A stretch of 64,000 bases of DNA from ZC4RG20 sp963702105 (GTDB taxonomy: Bacteria > Pseudomonadota > Gammaproteobacteria > Steroidobacterales > Rariloculaceae), in NCBI GenBank assembly GCA_963702105.1, contig OY969712.1, positions 558,001 through 622,000 of the forward strand. Direction: 5' to 3'. Below the pieces are notes generated by a model, which searched no databases, was not told where the DNA came from, and saw only the letters and a list, made by a program, of their open reading frames with translations. Of the stretch, positions 53,653-63,238 are shown one piece after another (the first letter of the stretch is position 1; every line of letters starts with the position of its first letter). The position numbers were made by a program, and so were the translations under genes.

Positions 53653-54696
53653 GTGAAGCGCCCAAAGGTACTGGTCTTCCGTCCCGTCGACGAGACCGGG
53701 CGCTCGCATGCCCGTTTGACCGACGCGGGCTGCGAAGTCGTCGTGGGCGACTTCGACGCCTCTCCCGAGCTGCTCAGGCGTGCCGCGCCCGACGCGGACG
53801 CGCTGCTCGGCGCGACGTTTCGCGGCGGCGTGATCGACCGCGAGGTGCTGGCCGCGTTCCCTTCGCTGCGGATCGTCTCGAAATATACGATCGGCACCGA
53901 CGACGTGGACGTCGAAACTGCCACGGCGCTCGGTATTCTCGTGACGCATTGCCCCACGGAGGCGAACTGGGGCGGGGTTGCCGAGGGCGCCGTCGGCCTC
54001 ATGCTCGCGCTGCTGAAAAAGCTCGCGCGCCGCAGCGCCGAGGTCAAGGCCGGACGCTGGCGCGACAAGGCGCTCGAGGGCCGCTACGTGGGCCGGCGCG
54101 CGGATGGTTATCCGGGCCTTACGATCGGCATCGTCGGGCTCGGGCGTATCGGCTCTCGCGTGGCGGAGCTGCTCGCGCCGTGGCGAGTGCGCCTGCTGGC
54201 CGCGGACCCCTACGTCGATCCGGCCGCGTTCGCGGCCCTGGGGGCCGTGCGCGTGCCGCTCGTGACGCTGCTGCGCGAGGCCGACGTCGTGAGCCTGCAC
54301 TGCAATCTCACGGCCGAGACGCGGGGCCTGATCGGGGCCGGCGAGCTCGCGCTCATGAAGCCGGATGCATTGCTCATCAACACGGCGCGCGGAGCCCTGG
54401 TCAACGTCGAGGCGCTCTGCGACGCGCTCGAAGCCGGGCGGCTCGGCGGCGCCGCCCTGGACGTGCTGCCCGTCGAGCCCCCTCCGGCCGATTCACGGCT
54501 GCTGCGCTTCGGCGACGAGCTGCTCCTCTCCCCGCACATGATCGCCGCCAACCGCGGCGGTACGCTCGCGGCCGCGATTCCGTGGGCGACGGAGGCCGTG
54601 CTCGCCGCGCTCGCTTCACGCGTGCCGAAGTATGTTTACAATCCGGAAGCGGTGGAGCGATGGCTCCGCCGGTTTGGGGAGCAGCCGCTGCTCTGA
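53653..54696 (+). CDS. D-isomer-specific 2-hydroxyacid dehydrogenase
   Basis: A 347-residue NAD-dependent dehydrogenase starting at GTG 53653. The Rossmann motif is GLTIGIVGLGRIGSRVAELL, the catalytic Arg is in LLINTARGALVNVEALC, Glu is in LDVLPVEPPP and His is in LLLSPHMIAANRGG. The substrate-binding part has SKYTIGTDDVDVETATALG and THCPTEANWGGVAEGAVG. The family includes phosphoglycerate dehydrogenase and glyoxylate/hydroxypyruvate reductases; the substrate cannot be assigned. The 187 bases upstream include a T-run with partial likeness to the terminator repeat. Confidence 0.85.
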   Translation: MKRPKVLVFRPVDETGRSHARLTDAGCEVVVGDFDASPELLRRAAPDADALLGATFRGGVIDREVLAAFPSLRIVSKYTIGTDDVDVETATALGILVTHCPTEANWGGVAEGAVGLMLALLKKLARRSAEVKAGRWRDKALEGRYVGRRADGYPGLTIGIVGLGRIGSRVAELLAPWRVRLLAADPYVDPAAFAALGAVRVPLVTLLREADVVSLHCNLTAETRGLIGAGELALMKPDALLINTARGALVNVEALCDALEAGRLGGAALDVLPVEPPPADSRLLRFGDELLLSPHMIAANRGGTLAAAIPWATEAVLAALASRVPKYVYNPEAVERWLRRFGEQPLL

Positions 54697-54806
54697 GCGA
54701 CGGTCGCCGGAGGCTCGCTGCAGAGGCGCCGGGCAGGGCGGCGGGCCGGTCGGCCGGCCAGGTCGCCCGGCCGGGCGGTGGGCAGGGCCGAGAGGAGAGA
54801 AGAAAG

Positions 54807-55211
54807 GTGATCAGACGACTGAGCATTGTTGCGGCTGCCGCGGCGCTGTTGACGGCCGCCGCGGCCGAGGCACACCACTCGTTTGCGGTGCATTTCGTCG
54901 CCGACAAGGTCGTGAGCGTGACGGGAACGGTCACGGAGTTTCGTTTCCGCAATCCGCACGGGCTGCTGTTCTTCACGGTGCAGGGCCCGAACGGCGACGA
55001 GGCCTGGAAGGCGGAAACCAATTCGCCGAACATTCTGAGGCGGCGAGGCTGGGACGAGCATTCGCTCAAGGCGGGCGATCGCATCACGGTAACGGGTTAT
55101 CCGTCGCGGGACAGCGGCCACTACCTACGGGTCTACAAGATCACGTTCGCGGACGGTCACGTGCTCATCGGGCAGCGGCCCACGACGGGGGTGTCCGATG
55201 GCAAGGACTGA
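54807..55211 (+). CDS. DUF6152-type exported protein
   Basis: A 134-residue secreted protein starting at GTG 54807, supported by the purine-rich GAGGAGAGAAGAAAG upstream. Signal peptide RRLSIVAAAAALLTAAAAEA, then HHSFAVHFVADKVVSVTGTV, EFRFRNPHGLLFFTV, SPNILRRRGWDEHSLKAGDR and VTGYPSRDSGHYLRVYKITF. This AHHSFA...RNPH pattern is the DUF6152 family, a small beta-barrel (OB-like) periplasmic protein of unknown function. It overlaps the next gene by 14 bases, so the two are a unit. Confidence 0.85.
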   Translation: MIRRLSIVAAAAALLTAAAAEAHHSFAVHFVADKVVSVTGTVTEFRFRNPHGLLFFTVQGPNGDEAWKAETNSPNILRRRGWDEHSLKAGDRITVTGYPSRDSGHYLRVYKITFADGHVLIGQRPTTGVSDGKD

Positions 55212-55992
55212 GCCGACGAACGTGGCCGGCCCCCGGTCGCCCGCGCTCGCCGCTCCGATGGCGCGGAGGGTCGGCGCCGTTGCCCTGGCCGCGCTCGGCC
55301 TCGCGGCCGCCGCGAGGTGCGGCGCCGCAGACGCGGTGCCGAACATCTCGGGCGTTTGGAAAGTCAAATTCGAAAAACAGCCTTCGGGGCAGGCGCTCAT
55401 CGACGAGCTGCCGCAAGGCACCGTGCTCATCAACGACACGGGCGGCGGCGAGCTCGCCGCCGGCGACTATGCGGGCCTGAAGCTCACGAAGCGGGCGCTC
55501 GACGAGGTGCGCCACTACGACTACGACGCCGAGCTCTCGCGCGAGAACACTTGCCGCGCGCCGTCCGTCGCGTTCTATATGCAGGCGCCCTTTCCAATGC
55601 GCATCCATCAGGGCCGGGACCTCATCGTGCTGCAGATGGAGTTCTTCGATATGTATCGCGTCATCCATCTCGATACGAAACTGCACGCGCCGCCCGATGC
55701 GCCGCACACCAAGTCGGGCGACTCGATCGGCCACTGGGAAGGCGACACGCTCGTGGTGGACACGACGAACATCGAGGCGGGCACGTTCATGAACAACGGC
55801 TTCGATCACAGCGACGACCTGCATCTCGTCGAGCATTTTCGGCTGAGCCCGGATGGCAATACGCTGTGGCTCACGCAGCTCTACGAGGATCCGCAGACGT
55901 TTGCGGGCAAGGCCGCGCGCTACATGGCCTGGACGCGCGATCCGCACGGGGTCATTTATCCCTACGAGTGCGACCCGAGCTACGGGCAATGA
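55198..55992 (+). CDS. Exported protein paired with DUF6152 protein
   Basis: A 264-residue protein with an N-terminal signal (ARRVGAVALAALGLAAAARC) and a beta-rich body. Characteristic pieces are NISGVWKVKFEKQ, RENTCRAPSVAFYMQAPFPM, GHWEGDTLVVDTTNI and DGNTLWLTQLYEDPQTFAGK. ATG 55198 overlaps the upstream gene; ATG 55258 would begin right at the signal peptide. I recall this type beside DUF6152 genes in several Proteobacteria and no experimental function. Possibly a periplasmic ligand-binding or lipid-interacting protein; that is speculation. Confidence 0.78.
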   Translation: MARTEPTNVAGPRSPALAAPMARRVGAVALAALGLAAAARCGAADAVPNISGVWKVKFEKQPSGQALIDELPQGTVLINDTGGGELAAGDYAGLKLTKRALDEVRHYDYDAELSRENTCRAPSVAFYMQAPFPMRIHQGRDLIVLQMEFFDMYRVIHLDTKLHAPPDAPHTKSGDSIGHWEGDTLVVDTTNIEAGTFMNNGFDHSDDLHLVEHFRLSPDGNTLWLTQLYEDPQTFAGKAARYMAWTRDPHGVIYPYECDPSYGQ

Positions 55993-56074
55993 TTCGGGGC
56001 TGCCAAGGGACGCGGATGCAGCGCGGCCGCGCCGCGCGGCGCGGGCCAGCGGGAGGCCTCGCCGGGCCGGCGCC

Positions 56075-57166
56075 CTAGGTGGCGCGCGCGAGGTCCGCCG
56101 CGATGCCGGCGTGACGGATCTGCCCGTCCGCGACGTTGAGGCCCGCCGCGAGCTGCGGGTCCCGCTCGAGCGCCGCGCGCCAGCCGTGATCGGCGAGGGC
56201 GCGCACGTAGGGCAGGGTCGAGTTCACGAGCGCCTGAGTGGACGTGCGTGGCACGGCGCCCGGAATGTTCGTCACGCAGTAATGCAAGACGCCGTCGACC
56301 GTGTAGACGGGGTCCGCATGCGACGTGGGCCGGCTGGTCTCGAACGAGCCGCCCTGGTCGATCGCGACGTCCGCGGCGACGCCGCCCTTCGTCATGCTCG
56401 CGATCATCTCCCGCGTGACGAGCTTGGGCGCGCTGCGGCCGGGCACGAGCACGGTGCCGATGACGAGGGCGGCTCCGGCGAGGCTTTCGGCGATCGCGGC
56501 GCGGGTCGAGAACAGCGTGCGCAGCCGGTTCTCGTAGCGGACGGCCAAGCGCTCCAGCTTCTCGAGATTGTTGTCGATGACGGTGACATGGGCCTGTAGG
56601 CCGATGGCGACCTCGACGGCGCTCGTGCCGGCCATGCCCGCGCCGATGACGACCACGCGCGCGGGAGGGACACCGGGGACGCCGCCGAGCAAGAGGCCCG
56701 CGCCGCCGACGGGCTTTTCGAGAAAGTGCGCGCCCACCTGGACCGCCATGCGGCCCGCGATGCGGCTCATGGGCGCGAGCAGCGGCAGCCCCCCGCCCGG
56801 ACCCGTGACCGTCTCGTAGGCGATGGCCGTGACCCCGGACGCCTGCAGGGCCCGCGCAAGCGCCGGCTCGGCCGCGAGGTGCAGGTAGCCGAACAGGACG
56901 TGCTGAGCGGACAACAGCGGAAGCTCGGCCGGTTGCGGCTCCTTGACCTTGACGATGAGCTCCGCCTCGCCGAAGAGCGCCTCCGGGCCTTCGGCGAGCC
57001 GCGCCCCGGCCGCCTCGAAGGCCTCGTCGGCGAAGCCTGCGCCCGCGCCGGCCGCGCGCTCGACGATCACCTCGTGGCCGGCATGCACGAGCTCGCTGAC
57101 GGCGTGGGGCGTGAGCCCTACGCGGTACTCGTGAATCTTGACTTCTTTGGGAACACCGATACGCAT
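56075..57166 (-). CDS. ald: Alanine dehydrogenase
   Basis: The product is 363 residues, starting at Met 57166 with GAGGAG six bases upstream (an ATG at 57190 is in frame but lies before that site). N-terminus RIGVPKEVKIHEYRVGLTPH, the substrate Lys in ELIVKVKEPQ, VVVIGAGMAGTSAVEVAIGL (NAD motif), and GGVAADVAIDQGGSFETSRPTSHADPVY are diagnostic of Ald. It converts alanine to pyruvate and ammonia with NAD. It stands alone on the minus strand, divergent from the MFS gene across 172 bases. Confidence 0.94.
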   Translation of the reverse strand: MRIGVPKEVKIHEYRVGLTPHAVSELVHAGHEVIVERAAGAGAGFADEAFEAAGARLAEGPEALFGEAELIVKVKEPQPAELPLLSAQHVLFGYLHLAAEPALARALQASGVTAIAYETVTGPGGGLPLLAPMSRIAGRMAVQVGAHFLEKPVGGAGLLLGGVPGVPPARVVVIGAGMAGTSAVEVAIGLQAHVTVIDNNLEKLERLAVRYENRLRTLFSTRAAIAESLAGAALVIGTVLVPGRSAPKLVTREMIASMTKGGVAADVAIDQGGSFETSRPTSHADPVYTVDGVLHYCVTNIPGAVPRTSTQALVNSTLPYVRALADHGWRAALERDPQLAAGLNVADGQIRHAGIAADLARAT

Positions 57167-57338
57167 GCCGTCTCCTCGCCGTCGCTGCAAGTTAAGTGCC
57201 GGCCGGGCGGGTGTAAAGGCCGTGCGCCTTGAATTGAGACTCGGCGCCCGGCCGCCGGTTCTCGGCGGAGGGCCGCGCTGCTTGAATCGTCTTTCGGGCG
57301 GGTGTTACCGTCCGCTCTCCGGCCGAACGGTATCCGCC

Positions 57339-58676
57339 ATGTCGAAATTCGCGCAGACGCGCCGCCGAGCGATCGTCTCGTGGGCGCTCTACGATTTCGC
57401 GAATTCACCGTTCACGACCCTGGTCGTGACCTTCGTCTACGCGACCTATTTCACACAGGCGATCGCGCCCGATCCTATTCTCGGCACGGCGCTGTGGTCG
57501 AGGGCCGTGACGACGACCGCCGTCATCGTCGCGCTCGGTTCGCCCGTCTTCGGCGCGCTGGCGGACCGCGGCGGCTACCGCAAGCTGTTCGTGGTGCTCG
57601 CGACGTTCGTGTGCTCGGTCGCGACGGCCATGCTCTATTTCGTGCTGCCGGGGCAGGTATTCAAGGCGCTCGCGCTGCTCGTCGTCGCGAATATCGCGTT
57701 CGAGTTCGCCGAGGTGTTCTACAACGCCTTCCTGCCCGACATCGCGCCGCACGAGCGCATCGGCTCGGTGTCGGGGCTCGGTTGGGGGCTCGGCTATTTC
57801 GGCGGCCTCGCGGCCCTCGTGCTGGCGCTCGTCGGTCTCGTCCAGCCGGACACCCCCTGGCTCGGGTTCACGAAGGCCGCCGGCGAGAACATCCGCGCCA
57901 CGAACCTGCTCGTCGCAGTCTGGTTCGTCGTCTTCAGTCTGCCCCTGTTCTTCTGGGTGCACGAGGATCGCTCGCGCGTCTCGCCGGCCGGCACGGTCGT
58001 GCGCGAGGCGGTCGCGCAAATCAAGCAAACGTTCTCGCACATCCGCCGTTACAAGCAGATCGTGCGCTTCCTCGTCGCGCGCCTGATCTACAACGACGCG
58101 CTCGTGACCGTCTTCGCCTTCGGCGGCATCTACGCGGCGGATACGTTCGGGTTTTCCCTGCAGCAAGTTCTCGTGTTCGGCATCGTGCTGAACATCGCGG
58201 CCGGCGGCGGGGCGATCCTGCTCGGCTTCGTCGACGACCGCATCGGCGGCAAGCGCACGATCGTCGTCTCGCTGATCGGGCTCATCCTCGCCACGACGCT
58301 CGCGGTGCTCGCGACGACCAAGTTCTGGTTCTGGGTCGCGGGAATATTGATCGGTATCTTCGTCGGCCCGAACCAGGCCGCGAGCCGCTCGCTCATGGGA
58401 CGCTTCGTCCCGGCCGAGGCCGAGAACGAATTCTTCGGGTTTTTCGCGTTCTCCGGCAAGCTCACGGCCTTCATCGGGCCGTTCTTTCTCGGCCTCGTCA
58501 CGCAGATAACCGGCTCGCAGCGCATGGGCGTCTCGGTCGTGCTGATCCTGTTCGCGATCGGTTTCGCGCTGCTCCTCGCCGTGGACGAGCGCGAGGGCCG
58601 TCGGGCCCGCGACGGAGGCGCCGCCGCGTCTTTGGCCCTCGCGGCCCGGCCCGGCGACGAGCGCGTAGGCGGGTGA
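57339..58676 (+). CDS. MFS transporter, UMF1 family
   Basis: A 445-residue, 12-helix major facilitator. It has the UMF1 (Atg22-like) start SWALYDFANSPFTTLVVTFVYATYFT and DRGGYRKLFVVLAT. EVFYNAFLPDIAPHERIGSVSGLGWGLGYFGG lies in its first half and GNxxQAASRSLMGRFVPAEAENEFFG in its second (PNQAASRSLMGRFVPAEAE). The substrate is not known for bacterial members. Upstream in-frame sequence to 57138 overlaps the divergent promoter region and is unlikely to be coding. Confidence 0.9.
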   Translation: MSKFAQTRRRAIVSWALYDFANSPFTTLVVTFVYATYFTQAIAPDPILGTALWSRAVTTTAVIVALGSPVFGALADRGGYRKLFVVLATFVCSVATAMLYFVLPGQVFKALALLVVANIAFEFAEVFYNAFLPDIAPHERIGSVSGLGWGLGYFGGLAALVLALVGLVQPDTPWLGFTKAAGENIRATNLLVAVWFVVFSLPLFFWVHEDRSRVSPAGTVVREAVAQIKQTFSHIRRYKQIVRFLVARLIYNDALVTVFAFGGIYAADTFGFSLQQVLVFGIVLNIAAGGGAILLGFVDDRIGGKRTIVVSLIGLILATTLAVLATTKFWFWVAGILIGIFVGPNQAASRSLMGRFVPAEAENEFFGFFAFSGKLTAFIGPFFLGLVTQITGSQRMGVSVVLILFAIGFALLLAVDEREGRRARDGGAAASLALAARPGDERVGG

Positions 58677-58754
58677 CGCGGCCTGTGCGCTTGAGGGCCG
58701 CGGGCCCCGAGCGTATTCTGTGCGTCCTTTTTTGCGTCCCCCTTCAGCGGGGTC

Positions 58755-59744
58755 ATGGGGCCCATGACGCAGCGCCAAATACTGTTCGTGTTCCCCGGGC
58801 AGGGCTCACAGTACGCCGGCATGGGGTCGGACCTCGTGAACGAGTTCGAGGCTGCGCGTGCGGTTTACGAACGCGCAAGCGAAGTCGTGGGCTACGACAT
58901 GCGCGAGCTCTCGTTCGCCGATCCGCGCGAGGAGTTGAACCGGACCCGCTTCACGCAGCCCGCTCTGCTCACGCACGAGGTGGCCTGCCTCGAGGCGTTC
59001 CGGAGCCTCGCCGGCGACGCCGTTGAACCGGCGATCGCGGCCGGACACAGCCTCGGCGAGTACTCGGCCCTCGTGGCCGCCGGAGCGCTGACCTTCGAGC
59101 ACGCGCTCGCGCTCGTTAAGCGCCGCGGCGAGCTCATGAGCGAATACGGCCGCGGCGGCATGCTCGCCACGACACTCGATCTCGCGACGGCTTCGGCGCT
59201 CGCGGACAAGCATTTCTGCGGTATCGGCGGCTGCAACCTGCCGGATCAGACCGTGATCGCCGGCGAGGACGCGGATCTCGACGCGCTGACCGGGGAGCTC
59301 AAGGACCGGCATCCGGGCAAGCGCGGCATCCGGCTCAATACCGAGGGCGCCTTCCACACCTACCTCATGGTTGGCGCGGCGCAACAGTTCCGGCCGGTAC
59401 TCCAGAAAACCGAGCTCGCCGCGCCCCGCGTACGCATTTTGTCCAATTACACAGGCGGCTTCCACGATCCGGAGCCCGACGCCATCCGTTCCCGGCTCTT
59501 CTTCCAGCTGTTCAATCCCGTGCGCTGGATCTCCTGCATGAGCACGGCCATCGATGCCGGAGTCGACGCCGTCGTCGAGCTCGGCGGCGGTATCGGGAAG
59601 GGTAGCGGCCCCCATGAAAAGCGGCCCAACCTCGAAGGCATCGTCAAGAAATCTTTGAAATGGCGCGAGCATGACGCACAATACCTGCCCGCGATCAACG
59701 CCGCCGGCATTCGTTCGACGGTGCAGCAACTCGTAGCGGACTAG
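58755..59744 (+). CDS. fabD: Malonyl-CoA:ACP transacylase family
   Basis: A 329-residue acyltransferase with FVFPGQGSQYAGMGSDLV, the catalytic GHSLGEYSALVAAG (Ser about residue 98), GCNLPDQTVIAGED, AFHTYLM with the catalytic His, and VVELGGGIGKGSGPH. This is the FabD fold, but it lies outside any fab cluster and shows variant residues (LNTEGAFHTYLM), so it may be a specialised transacylase for a secondary lipid rather than the housekeeping FabD. Met 58764 is an alternative start. Confidence 0.82.
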   Translation: MGPMTQRQILFVFPGQGSQYAGMGSDLVNEFEAARAVYERASEVVGYDMRELSFADPREELNRTRFTQPALLTHEVACLEAFRSLAGDAVEPAIAAGHSLGEYSALVAAGALTFEHALALVKRRGELMSEYGRGGMLATTLDLATASALADKHFCGIGGCNLPDQTVIAGEDADLDALTGELKDRHPGKRGIRLNTEGAFHTYLMVGAAQQFRPVLQKTELAAPRVRILSNYTGGFHDPEPDAIRSRLFFQLFNPVRWISCMSTAIDAGVDAVVELGGGIGKGSGPHEKRPNLEGIVKKSLKWREHDAQYLPAINAAGIRSTVQQLVAD

Positions 59745-59842
59745 CGAACCACCGGGGATCGCACCGGCCCGGCCGCCGGAAGGCGGAGCGGGCGCCGTTG
59801 TTTCGCTGTCGTGTCATCAAGGACTGAGGAGCCATTGCCGTC

Positions 59843-61555
59843 ATGGGAGCATTCAAAGAAGCCCACGGAGGGGAGCTGAAGGATCTGTATCTGCCCGAGG
59901 CCGAGCGCGAGGAAGAGAAGCGCAGGGCCAGGGATATGGCGTCGTGGGATCTCACGATGCGGCAGCTCTGCGATCTCGAGCTCCTGCTGAACGGAGCCTT
60001 CTCTCCGCTCGAAGGCTTTCTCGGCCGGGAAGACTACGAGGGCGTCGTCGAGGCGATGCGGCTGAAGAGCGGCGTGCTCTGGCCGATCCCGATCACCCTC
60101 GACGTCACCGAGAAGTTCGCGGAAGGTGTCCGGGAAGGCAATACGATCGCGCTGCGGGATCCCGAGGGTGTGCTCATCGCCACGCTCGAAATCACGGACG
60201 TCTATCGTCCGGACAAAGCCGCCGAGGCGCACGGCGTCTTCGGTACCGAGGACGAGGCGCACCCCGGGGTGAGCTATCTGTTGCAAAAGTCGCACCCGGT
60301 CTATCTCGGCGGCCGGCTGCGCGGTGTCGAGCCGCCCACGCACTACGATTTCAAACATCTGCGGGATACGCCCAAGGAGCTCCGAGACCGCTTCCAGAAG
60401 CTCGGCTGGCGCAAAGTCGTCGCGTTTCAGACGCGCAACCCGATGCACCGCGCCCACCTCGAGCTCACGTTCCGCGCCGCGAAGGACGTCGAGGCGAACC
60501 TGCTCATCAACCCCGTCGTCGGCATGACGAAGCCCGGGGACGTGGACCACTTCACGCGAGTGCGCTGCTACGAGCATCTGCTGGCCCACTACCCCGAGCA
60601 GACGACGCAGCTGAGCCTGCTGCCGCTCGCCATGCGCATGGCGGGCCCGCGCGAGGCCCTCTGGCACGCCATCATCCGCAAGAACCACGGCTGCACGCAT
60701 TTCATCGTCGGCCGCGATCATGCCGGCCCGGGGGCGGGCAGCGACGGCAAGCCGTTCTACGGGCCTTACGACGCGCAGCGGCTCATGCAGGAGTACGAGC
60801 ACGAGCTCGACATCACGATGGTGCCCTTCAAGAACATGGTCTACGTCGAGGAGCGCGCCCAGTACATGCCGGAGGACGAGGTCGATCCGAAGGAGCGGAC
60901 CCTGTCCATCTCCGGGACGGAGCTGCGGCGCCGTCTGCGCGACGGCCTCGATATACCCGAGTGGTTCTCGTTCCCGGAGGTCGTCGCCGAGCTGCGCCGC
61001 ACGCATCCGCCGCGTTACGGGCAAGGGTTCACCGTGTTCTTCACGGGACTTTCGGGCTCGGGCAAGTCCACGATCGCGAACGCCCTGATGGTCAAGCTCA
61101 TGGAAATGGGCGGCCGCCCCGTCACGCTGCTCGACGGCGACGTCGTGCGCAAACACCTCTCGAGCGAGCTCGGCTTCTCGAAGGAGCACCGCGACCTCAA
61201 CATCCAGCGCATCGGCTACGTCGCGAGCGAGATCACGAAGAACGGCGGCATCGCCATCTGCGCGCCCATCGCCCCATATACCGCGACGCGCCGCCTCGTG
61301 CGCGAGATGATCGAGCCACTCGGCGGCTTCATCGAGGTGCACGTCGCGACGCCGCTCGAGGTCTGCGAAGAGCGCGACCGCAAGGGCCTCTATGCCAAGG
61401 CGCGGGCCGGCATCATCCAGAGTTTCACGGGCATCAGCGACCCCTACGAGGAGCCGCAGAATCCCGAGATGCGCATCGACACCTCGGAGCTCACGCCGGA
61501 CCTCGCGGCGCATCGGATCATCGTGAAGCTCGAAAGCATGGCGTTCATTCGGTAG
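59843..61555 (+). CDS. sat-cysC: Bifunctional ATP sulfurylase / APS kinase
   Basis: A 570-residue fusion. Residues 1 to about 385 are a homo-oligomeric type ATP sulfurylase: LLNGAFSPLEGFLGREDYEG, VVAFQTRNPMHRAHLELTF (HxxH motif) and HFIVGRDHAGPG. Residues about 395-570 are adenylylsulfate kinase: VFFTGLSGSGKSTIANALM (P-loop), TLLDGDVVRKHLSSELGFS, RIGYVASEITKNGGIAICAPIAPY. Product: PAPS, the sulfate donor for the sulfotransferase at 14610-15866 and for assimilation. GAGGAGCC lies about ten bases before the ATG. Confidence 0.95.
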   Translation: MGAFKEAHGGELKDLYLPEAEREEEKRRARDMASWDLTMRQLCDLELLLNGAFSPLEGFLGREDYEGVVEAMRLKSGVLWPIPITLDVTEKFAEGVREGNTIALRDPEGVLIATLEITDVYRPDKAAEAHGVFGTEDEAHPGVSYLLQKSHPVYLGGRLRGVEPPTHYDFKHLRDTPKELRDRFQKLGWRKVVAFQTRNPMHRAHLELTFRAAKDVEANLLINPVVGMTKPGDVDHFTRVRCYEHLLAHYPEQTTQLSLLPLAMRMAGPREALWHAIIRKNHGCTHFIVGRDHAGPGAGSDGKPFYGPYDAQRLMQEYEHELDITMVPFKNMVYVEERAQYMPEDEVDPKERTLSISGTELRRRLRDGLDIPEWFSFPEVVAELRRTHPPRYGQGFTVFFTGLSGSGKSTIANALMVKLMEMGGRPVTLLDGDVVRKHLSSELGFSKEHRDLNIQRIGYVASEITKNGGIAICAPIAPYTATRRLVREMIEPLGGFIEVHVATPLEVCEERDRKGLYAKARAGIIQSFTGISDPYEEPQNPEMRIDTSELTPDLAAHRIIVKLESMAFIR

Positions 61556-61594
61556 CGGTTCCGATCCCGTGCTTCGCCGCCGCTTCGGGCTGCT

Positions 61595-62944
61595 TCAGGA
61601 CATGTAAGTCGCGAAGAACGGATTCAGCAACCGATCGTGGGGGTCGACCTCGCGCCGGACCTTGTTGAAGAACGCGAGCCGGCGCTCGAATCGCTGCGTC
61701 GCGAGCGCGGCCGTGACGTTGCGGGTCTGATTGAAGAAGGGCACGCCGCCGTGCTCGGCCGCGAACTCGGCATAGTCGAAGACGAAGTCGTCCCAGCCTT
61801 CGCTCTGAGTGCATAGCTGGCTCAGCGTCACCATCGGCCCGTCGAACGACGGCGAGAGCAGGGCGCTGCGGTCCTGGTTGAGCCGGAAACCGATCGCGGG
61901 CAGGTCGCAGCGGAAGCCCGTGCGCGCGTAGTGCTCCTTGCAGAAGAGCTTGTAGGCGAGCGCGGTCTGGCCGAAATCGGCCGCCGGGAAGGCCCAGGTG
62001 CAGTATGTGTACCGGTCGTGGCTCGCGGGCGAGTGGAAGCGGCCGGTTTGCTCGACCGCGTTGCTGCCGCGGCGCGTGAGCGCCCCGCTCAGCAGAGACT
62101 GCATGACCGTGCTGAATCCGTCGATGAGCGGGTAGCGCAGCTGGCGGATCGGTACGGCCGCAGCAATCGAGCGCGCCGCGCCGGGCAGTGCGGAGTAGAC
62201 CGCCCAATCCTTGAGGCGCCAGGCGAACTTCCTGCCGGTCTCGGAGCCGGCGGACGGGCGGCGCAGCTCGAAGTAGATGCGGTTGCGAAACGGCAGCAGG
62301 TAGAGTTTGACGCCCGAGCCGGCCGCCGCGAGGCGCGGCCCGAGCTTGGCGAACTCCTTGAAGCCCGCGCGCGCCGTCTGCACCGTGAAGCCCTGCACGG
62401 GGCGAATCCGGAGCGTGACCTCGTACACGATCCCGAGCAGGCCGTAGCTCAGGCGCATGAGCGCCATGAGATTCGGCGTCTTCTCGTGGACGACGAACTT
62501 TCTGCCGGTCGGGCTGACGATCTTGAGCTGCACGACATGGGCGGCGAACTGGCCCGCGTCGCCTGCGATCGAAGCCTCGAGCCCCGCCCCGCAGACCGCG
62601 CCCCCGACGCTGCGATGCGCGAGGTCGAAGCCGCCGATGAGCTCCATGCCGCGCTCGCTGAGTATCTCTGCCAGATCGGGTAAGGCGATGCCCGGCTGGA
62701 CCGTGACCGTGTCTGCCTCGATGCGCAGCACGCGGTTCATGTCCGAGAGGTCTACGACCGTGCCGCCGTGGGCGGCGATGCAGCGCGTCGTCGAGCTGCC
62801 CGAGCCGACGGGCCGGACGGGCGAGGGATAACGCTTGATGTCGGCCATGATCTGCGCGATGTCGGTCGGCGAGGCCGGTCGCGCGACGACGGCCGGACCG
62901 GCCGCGGACATCATCCCCACGCGCTTACGCGCCGCCATGCTCAT
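61595..62944 (-). CDS. FAD-binding oxidase, aldonolactone oxidase-like
   Basis: A 449-residue flavoprotein with an N-terminal PCMH-type FAD domain (SPTDIAQIMADIKRYPSPVR, RPVGSGSSTTRCIA, MELIGGFDLAHRSVGGAVCG) and a C-terminal domain like D-arabinono-1,4-lactone oxidase ending EVDPHDRLLNPFFATY. Start at Met 62944, preceded by GGGAGG; Met 63010 is an alternative that adds an odd Arg/Ser-rich tail. Substrate unknown, likely an alcohol or sugar lactone. It converges with the sat-cysC gene. Confidence 0.82.
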   Translation of the reverse strand: MSMAARKRVGMMSAAGPAVVARPASPTDIAQIMADIKRYPSPVRPVGSGSSTTRCIAAHGGTVVDLSDMNRVLRIEADTVTVQPGIALPDLAEILSERGMELIGGFDLAHRSVGGAVCGAGLEASIAGDAGQFAAHVVQLKIVSPTGRKFVVHEKTPNLMALMRLSYGLLGIVYEVTLRIRPVQGFTVQTARAGFKEFAKLGPRLAAAGSGVKLYLLPFRNRIYFELRRPSAGSETGRKFAWRLKDWAVYSALPGAARSIAAAVPIRQLRYPLIDGFSTVMQSLLSGALTRRGSNAVEQTGRFHSPASHDRYTYCTWAFPAADFGQTALAYKLFCKEHYARTGFRCDLPAIGFRLNQDRSALLSPSFDGPMVTLSQLCTQSEGWDDFVFDYAEFAAEHGGVPFFNQTRNVTAALATQRFERRLAFFNKVRREVDPHDRLLNPFFATYMS

Positions 62945-63238
62945 CTCCGAATGCCTCCCGGGCCTGGTACTCGACTGCGAGCCGATCCATTCGGGGTTCC
63001 GGTGATGCACGCTGTGGACGCGAAGCTCCGCCTCGTGCCGAGCAGCGCGGCCCGGCGAGGGCTGACCTCTCTCGACCCAATGCCGGCAACCCCGCTGTCC
63101 TAGGCCGTTGCCCGTAGACCGGAAGCTTTGTGTCCCCGGCTTTCGCCGGGTTTACCCTTGATCGGCGCAGCGACTATGGCGCAGCCGCCGCCCGTCTGCA
63201 AGCGGCAACGTCGCCTTCCGGAGTCGGGCCAGCTTATG
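62945..63238. other. 294-base gap without a recognised gene
   Basis: Between the FAD oxidase start and the hydrolase stop, both on the minus strand. It includes the possible 22-codon upstream extension of the oxidase. I see no strong hairpin, RNA gene or repeat. Confidence 0.4.
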
